The notes under the pieces: model-generated
Databases searched by the model: none
Told to the model about the DNA's origin: nothing
Seen by the model: only the letters and a program-made list of their open reading frames with translations
Translations under genes and position numbers: made by a program
In this document: piece after piece, positions 61,115 to 64,000 of the stretch
Position numbering within the stretch: the first letter of the stretch is position 1
Layout of the letters: every line of letters starts with the position of its first letter
From: Arthrobacter sp. ISL-28
GTDB taxonomy: Bacteria > Actinomycetota > Actinomycetes > Actinomycetales > Micrococcaceae
NCBI RefSeq assembly: GCF_018613875.1
Contig: NZ_JAGGPJ010000023.1
Location: forward strand, 1 to 64,000
Direction: 5' to 3'
DNA: 64,000 nt

Positions 61115-63603
61115 GCCGATGGCTCCGCAACAGCAACAGTAACCCGGCCGCGGGTGCCGTCCACATGAACCAGCTGGCCGCCCAGCAAGACACTGGTGCC
61201 CGACCCGGTGCCCATGACGGCGGGGATCCCGTATTCCCGCGCGACGATGGCGGCATGGGAAGCAATCCCGCCCGCGTCCACCACGACGGCGGCTGCGCGC
61301 TGGAACAGTGGCGTCCAGGAGGGGTTGGTATAGGGGCAGACAAGGATCTCGCCGCTGCGGAGCAATCCGAATTCGTCCGGTCCGCGAATAATCCTTACCA
61401 TTCCGGTGGCCTGGCCACGGCTGGCTGGCATGCCGGAAACCAGGCCGCCCGGTCTCCGGTGTCCGTTTGCGAACAGCGCGGCCATATCCAGCAACGGAAT
61501 ACCGTCCAGTTCCCGGCGTTTCGCGGCCCTGGCCAACACCAGGCGGCGGTAGCGTTCCCGCTCTGCGGCCGGCAGCGCGCCGCCGTCGTCCATTCCCGCC
61601 AGTTCTTCAAAACGCAGGTGATTCACATCGGCCGGGTTCGCCAGCACCCCGGCCTCGTACAGCCTCCGGCCAAGTTCCGCCAGCGCGCGACGCAGTGGCG
61701 GCAGCACCATCGTGGCGTAGAAGTGGCTGTCCTCGCGGAAGGCCATCCCGGCCTTGGCGGCGTCGACGGCGGACAGCACGTGCCGGCGCAGTGCCGTGAT
61801 TCGCAGGGCAGGATGGCGCCTCAGTTCCGTAAGTGCTTGGCCGGTTTGGTCTGCGGCCGGTCGCCGCTCGCCCATCATCGATGTAATCAGCCCGAGAACC
61901 ACTTCGGGGGCATCGGACCAGGTTGGTGAACTGCTCATCACCACGCTGACGGTTTCGCGGTGCCCGTATTCGGCAAGGAATGCCTGGAAACGTGCGTGGA
62001 ACTCCTTGAATTCCGGGCGGTGCTCCAAGCGGGAGAGCAGTTCGCCCGGTGCCAGCTCGGTGAATGCCCGAGTCAGTTCGCCATGGGACCGGACACGATC
62101 GGCCAGGTTCTCCAGCGCGCGGTTCGCTTGGCTGGTCCGGGTTTCCGCGCCCGCAATGAGTGCCGGGGCAAGGCGCGTCTTGCCCAGCAGCATGAGCATC
62201 AGGCGCAGCTTCAGCTGGGGAAGAAAGGCTCCCGGCAGGTATGAAATCCGCAGCTCGGTGATTCCTCGCATTGTGGCGTATGCGTCCTCCGCAAGCCCAA
62301 CGACCCCTTGCCAGGATAAGGACTGGGGATCCTGCCCTGCGAGCCGCCGGACGTTCTCCAGGAACGTGGCGAACCTGCTGTCCTGGGTCCACCGCGCAGG
62401 ATTGAACCGGCGGGCACGGCGTGCCACGGAAACCGGCGCGCCGAGGGTGCGCACCGTGGGGCGAGGCACGGGCGGAACCAGCCGGGTCACCACACCGTCT
62501 TCCTCCGGCAGCAGCTCCTTCACCGACGGGAAGATGACCCCGACGCTTCCTGCCATGCCGTGGAGCATGGCCAGGATTCCACGTTGCATCCAGCCCGACA
62601 CGTCCAGCGGATAGGGACGTTCCTGGAACATCTCCACGAAGAACGGGCCCATGAACCGCTGGAAGGGGTTGAGGCGCATTGGCTGCGGCGGCAGGGCCGT
62701 CATCGGCCGCGCCTGAAGCACGTAGAGGCGCCCGCCGGCGATGGCCCATTCCATATCCTGCGGCCGGCCGAAATGCTCCTGGGCCCGCAGAGCCAGCCCC
62801 GCCAGTTCTGCCAACTGCTCTTCGCCGAGGACATTCCGCCGGCTGCCCGTTCCGGCGCTCTCCTCCGTGCCCCCGCCGGCAATGGCACGGATGACAACCT
62901 CGTGCGCGCCGGGCGTAAACGATCGTGTCCGGCCGGTGCTGTCCAGCACATAGTGATCCGGGGTGACGCGTCCGGAAACCACAGCCTCTCCCAGGCCGGG
63001 GCTGGCATCGACCACAATTTCGCCCCGTTCGCCCGTCACCGGGTTCGCGCTGAACATCACGCCGGCGGTTTCCGCCGGCACCATGTCCTGAACGACGACG
63101 GCGATCGCGACCTGATGCGGGTCGATCCCCTGGCGCCGTCGGTAGGTGATGGCACGGTCCGTCCATAACGAGGCCCAACACTCCACCACGGCCCGGATCA
63201 CCGCCTGCTCGCCGACAATGTTCAGGAATGTGTCCTGTTGCCCGGCAAACGCGGCACCCGGAAGGTCTTCGGCCGTGGCGCTGGAACGCACGGCCACCGG
63301 TCCGCCGCCCAAGGCTGCGTAGGCCGCAGCGATGTCCGCGGAGACACGCGGCGGAATTTGCCCTTCGGTAAACAGCGCCCGGATCCGTACTCCGGGGTTT
63401 TCGGTTTCCAGCAGCCTGTCCAGCTCGGGGCCCAGGCCGGTTTCCGCCAGCAGGGTAGCGTAGGCCGCGGTGGTGACGAGGAAGCCCGCAGGGACCGGAA
63501 ACCCGTGGCGCAGGAGTTCGCCGAGGTTCGCGCCCTTCCCGCCGGCCGACGCCAGGTCCGCGGCGCCGAAGTCGGCGAGCGCACCTGTGAATTTCTCAGT
63601 CAT
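61111..63603 (-). CDS. Rifampicin-phosphotransferase/PEP-synthase-like enzyme
   Basis: 830 residues. The ATP-grasp domain (1-~310) has SAGGKGANLGELLRHGFPVP, VRSSATAEDLPGAAFAGQQD and ETAGVMFSANPVTGERGEIV. A helical central domain (~320-720) follows, and the C-terminal swivel phosphohistidine domain carries DAGGIASHAAIVAREYGIPA (catalytic His ~791). This three-domain layout without the PEP-binding barrel is that of rifampicin phosphotransferase rather than PpsA. It would transfer the beta-phosphate of ATP to a hydroxylated substrate. ATG 63603 follows AAGGAGACTCGG. Next to an MFS exporter and TetR it fits a drug-response operon. Confidence 0.82.
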   Translation of the reverse strand: MTEKFTGALADFGAADLASAGGKGANLGELLRHGFPVPAGFLVTTAAYATLLAETGLGPELDRLLETENPGVRIRALFTEGQIPPRVSADIAAAYAALGGGPVAVRSSATAEDLPGAAFAGQQDTFLNIVGEQAVIRAVVECWASLWTDRAITYRRRQGIDPHQVAIAVVVQDMVPAETAGVMFSANPVTGERGEIVVDASPGLGEAVVSGRVTPDHYVLDSTGRTRSFTPGAHEVVIRAIAGGGTEESAGTGSRRNVLGEEQLAELAGLALRAQEHFGRPQDMEWAIAGGRLYVLQARPMTALPPQPMRLNPFQRFMGPFFVEMFQERPYPLDVSGWMQRGILAMLHGMAGSVGVIFPSVKELLPEEDGVVTRLVPPVPRPTVRTLGAPVSVARRARRFNPARWTQDSRFATFLENVRRLAGQDPQSLSWQGVVGLAEDAYATMRGITELRISYLPGAFLPQLKLRLMLMLLGKTRLAPALIAGAETRTSQANRALENLADRVRSHGELTRAFTELAPGELLSRLEHRPEFKEFHARFQAFLAEYGHRETVSVVMSSSPTWSDAPEVVLGLITSMMGERRPAADQTGQALTELRRHPALRITALRRHVLSAVDAAKAGMAFREDSHFYATMVLPPLRRALAELGRRLYEAGVLANPADVNHLRFEELAGMDDGGALPAAERERYRRLVLARAAKRRELDGIPLLDMAALFANGHRRPGGLVSGMPASRGQATGMVRIIRGPDEFGLLRSGEILVCPYTNPSWTPLFQRAAAVVVDAGGIASHAAIVAREYGIPAVMGTGSGTSVLLGGQLVHVDGTRGRVTVAVAEPSA

Positions 63604-64000
63604 CCGAGTCTCCTTGGGGACGAGGGTTGGGGTGGGAGATGCCCTGTCCGGAGTCGGAATGCGCCATCGTGCGCAGTTCCCGTTCCGGGAGGCAAAGAGT
63701 CAGCACGAACGCAATCGCAAGCACGACCGCCGCGTAGCCGAATGCAGGCGGGAGCGCCTGACCGAAGGCCGCGGCTACGGCGGAGCGGTCCGCCGCCGGC
63801 AGTTCAGCGAGCATTTTCGGCGTGAGCGAATTGATCCTGTCGCCGAGTTCGGCTGTCAGTCCTGCGGGGACCGCATCGGCGAAGCGCACGGTGATGAGCG
63901 AACCCAGCACTGCGACGCCCACGGAACTGCCGACTTGCCGCAGGAAGATTACGGTGGAGGTGGCGGCACCGAGATTGCGCAGTTCCACAGAGTTCTGCAC
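63596..64000 (-). CDS. MFS drug exporter (DHA2/EmrB-QacA type), C-terminal part
   Basis: The gene runs off the right edge; 134 residues are visible. GAATSTVIFLRQVGSSVGVA is the helix motif of 14-helix DHA2 exporters, then a large external loop (PAGLTAELGDRINSLTPKML) and a last helix (GYAAVVLAIAFVLTLCLPER). It overlaps the next gene by 8 bp, so the two are co-expressed. Substrate unknown. Confidence 0.8.
   Translation of the reverse strand: MQNSVELRNLGAATSTVIFLRQVGSSVGVAVLGSLITVRFADAVPAGLTAELGDRINSLTPKMLAELPAADRSAVAAAFGQALPPAFGYAAVVLAIAFVLTLCLPERELRTMAHSDSGQGISHPNPRPQGDSDD

Noticed and set aside
61607..63181. 524-codon frame inside the rifampicin-phosphotransferase-like gene
   Set aside because: Same strand, wrong frame. 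The composition (Arg, Gly, Pro, His) is typical of a shadow, and the overlapping frame has full domain motifs.
1..64000. tRNA, rRNA or riboswitch genes
   Set aside because: I saw no cloverleaf with a TTCRA loop, no rRNA-conserved blocks and no recognisable riboswitch core. A covariance-model search would be decisive, and I could not run one.

Overview
The window is a high-GC actinobacterial segment, most likely Arthrobacter or a close Micrococcaceae relative. Evidence for this is the GC-rich third codon positions, frequent GTG/TTG starts, actinobacterial-type lipoproteins, a sugar ABC operon with no ATPase of its own, and a GDE_N_bis debranching enzyme. I saw no rRNA, tRNA, CRISPR array or intact insertion sequence. 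Many broken genes point to accessory DNA (plasmid or island) rather than a conserved chromosomal core.

Layout. 1-2.3 kb: the 3' part of a secreted beta-propeller phytase with duplicated DNRLRE modules. 2.3-6.8 kb: a decayed zone of small membrane proteins and gene fragments (FG-GAP repeat, ECF sigma factor, DNRLRE, AraC, possible transposase). 6.8-11.4 kb: glyoxalase-fold protein, papain-like lipoprotein, recombinase and HAD scraps, DUF1345 protein, alpha/beta hydrolase, CitE scrap. 11.4-14.5 kb: sugar ABC importer. 14.7-15.6 kb: lipoprotein. 15.8-18.2 kb: a compact three-gene cassette of an Asp-repeat peptide, a JmjC/cupin oxygenase and a sucrase/ferredoxin-like protein, which looks like an unrecognised peptide-modification (RiPP) system. 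18.2-22 kb: a class I glutamine amidotransferase-like hydrolase, a proline dehydrogenase relic and a glycogen-debranching-type enzyme.

22.2-42.1 kb is a coherent catabolic island. It has an aromatic-acid MFS transporter, an AraC regulator, an upper operon (SDR, StyA1-type monooxygenase, StyA2B-type monooxygenase/flavin reductase fusion, FAD oxidoreductase, isatin-hydrolase-like cyclase-family protein, ThDP enzyme), a PaaX-type regulator, a small double-glycine peptide, and a lower operon (FAH-family hydrolase, cupin, TesB-like thioesterase, aminobenzoate/benzoate-CoA ligase, aminobenzoyl-CoA monooxygenase/reductase) with a Rid protein and a hot-dog thioesterase. I infer indole -> isatin -> isatinate -> anthranilate -> anthraniloyl-CoA -> dearomatised CoA ester. 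A shared operator, TGTGACGATCGTAAA or close variants, lies in front of the transporter, the thioesterase/peptide pair and the Rid/FAH pair, which suggests one regulon.

42.2-44.9 kb: a membrane polysaccharide deacetylase/glycosyltransferase fusion. 45-48.8 kb: a damaged sulfonate/nitrate-type ABC system and a frameshifted flavin reductase. 49.4-55.1 kb: a GABA-type cluster (permease, SSADH, aminotransferase, LysR). 55.3-58 kb: a TetR-controlled hydrolase and a frameshifted quinone-oxidoreductase-like gene. 58.2-60.2 kb: a molybdopterin oxidoreductase with FNR-type and DUF6510-like partners. 60.5-64 kb: TetR, a rifampicin-phosphotransferase-like enzyme and the end of an MFS exporter.
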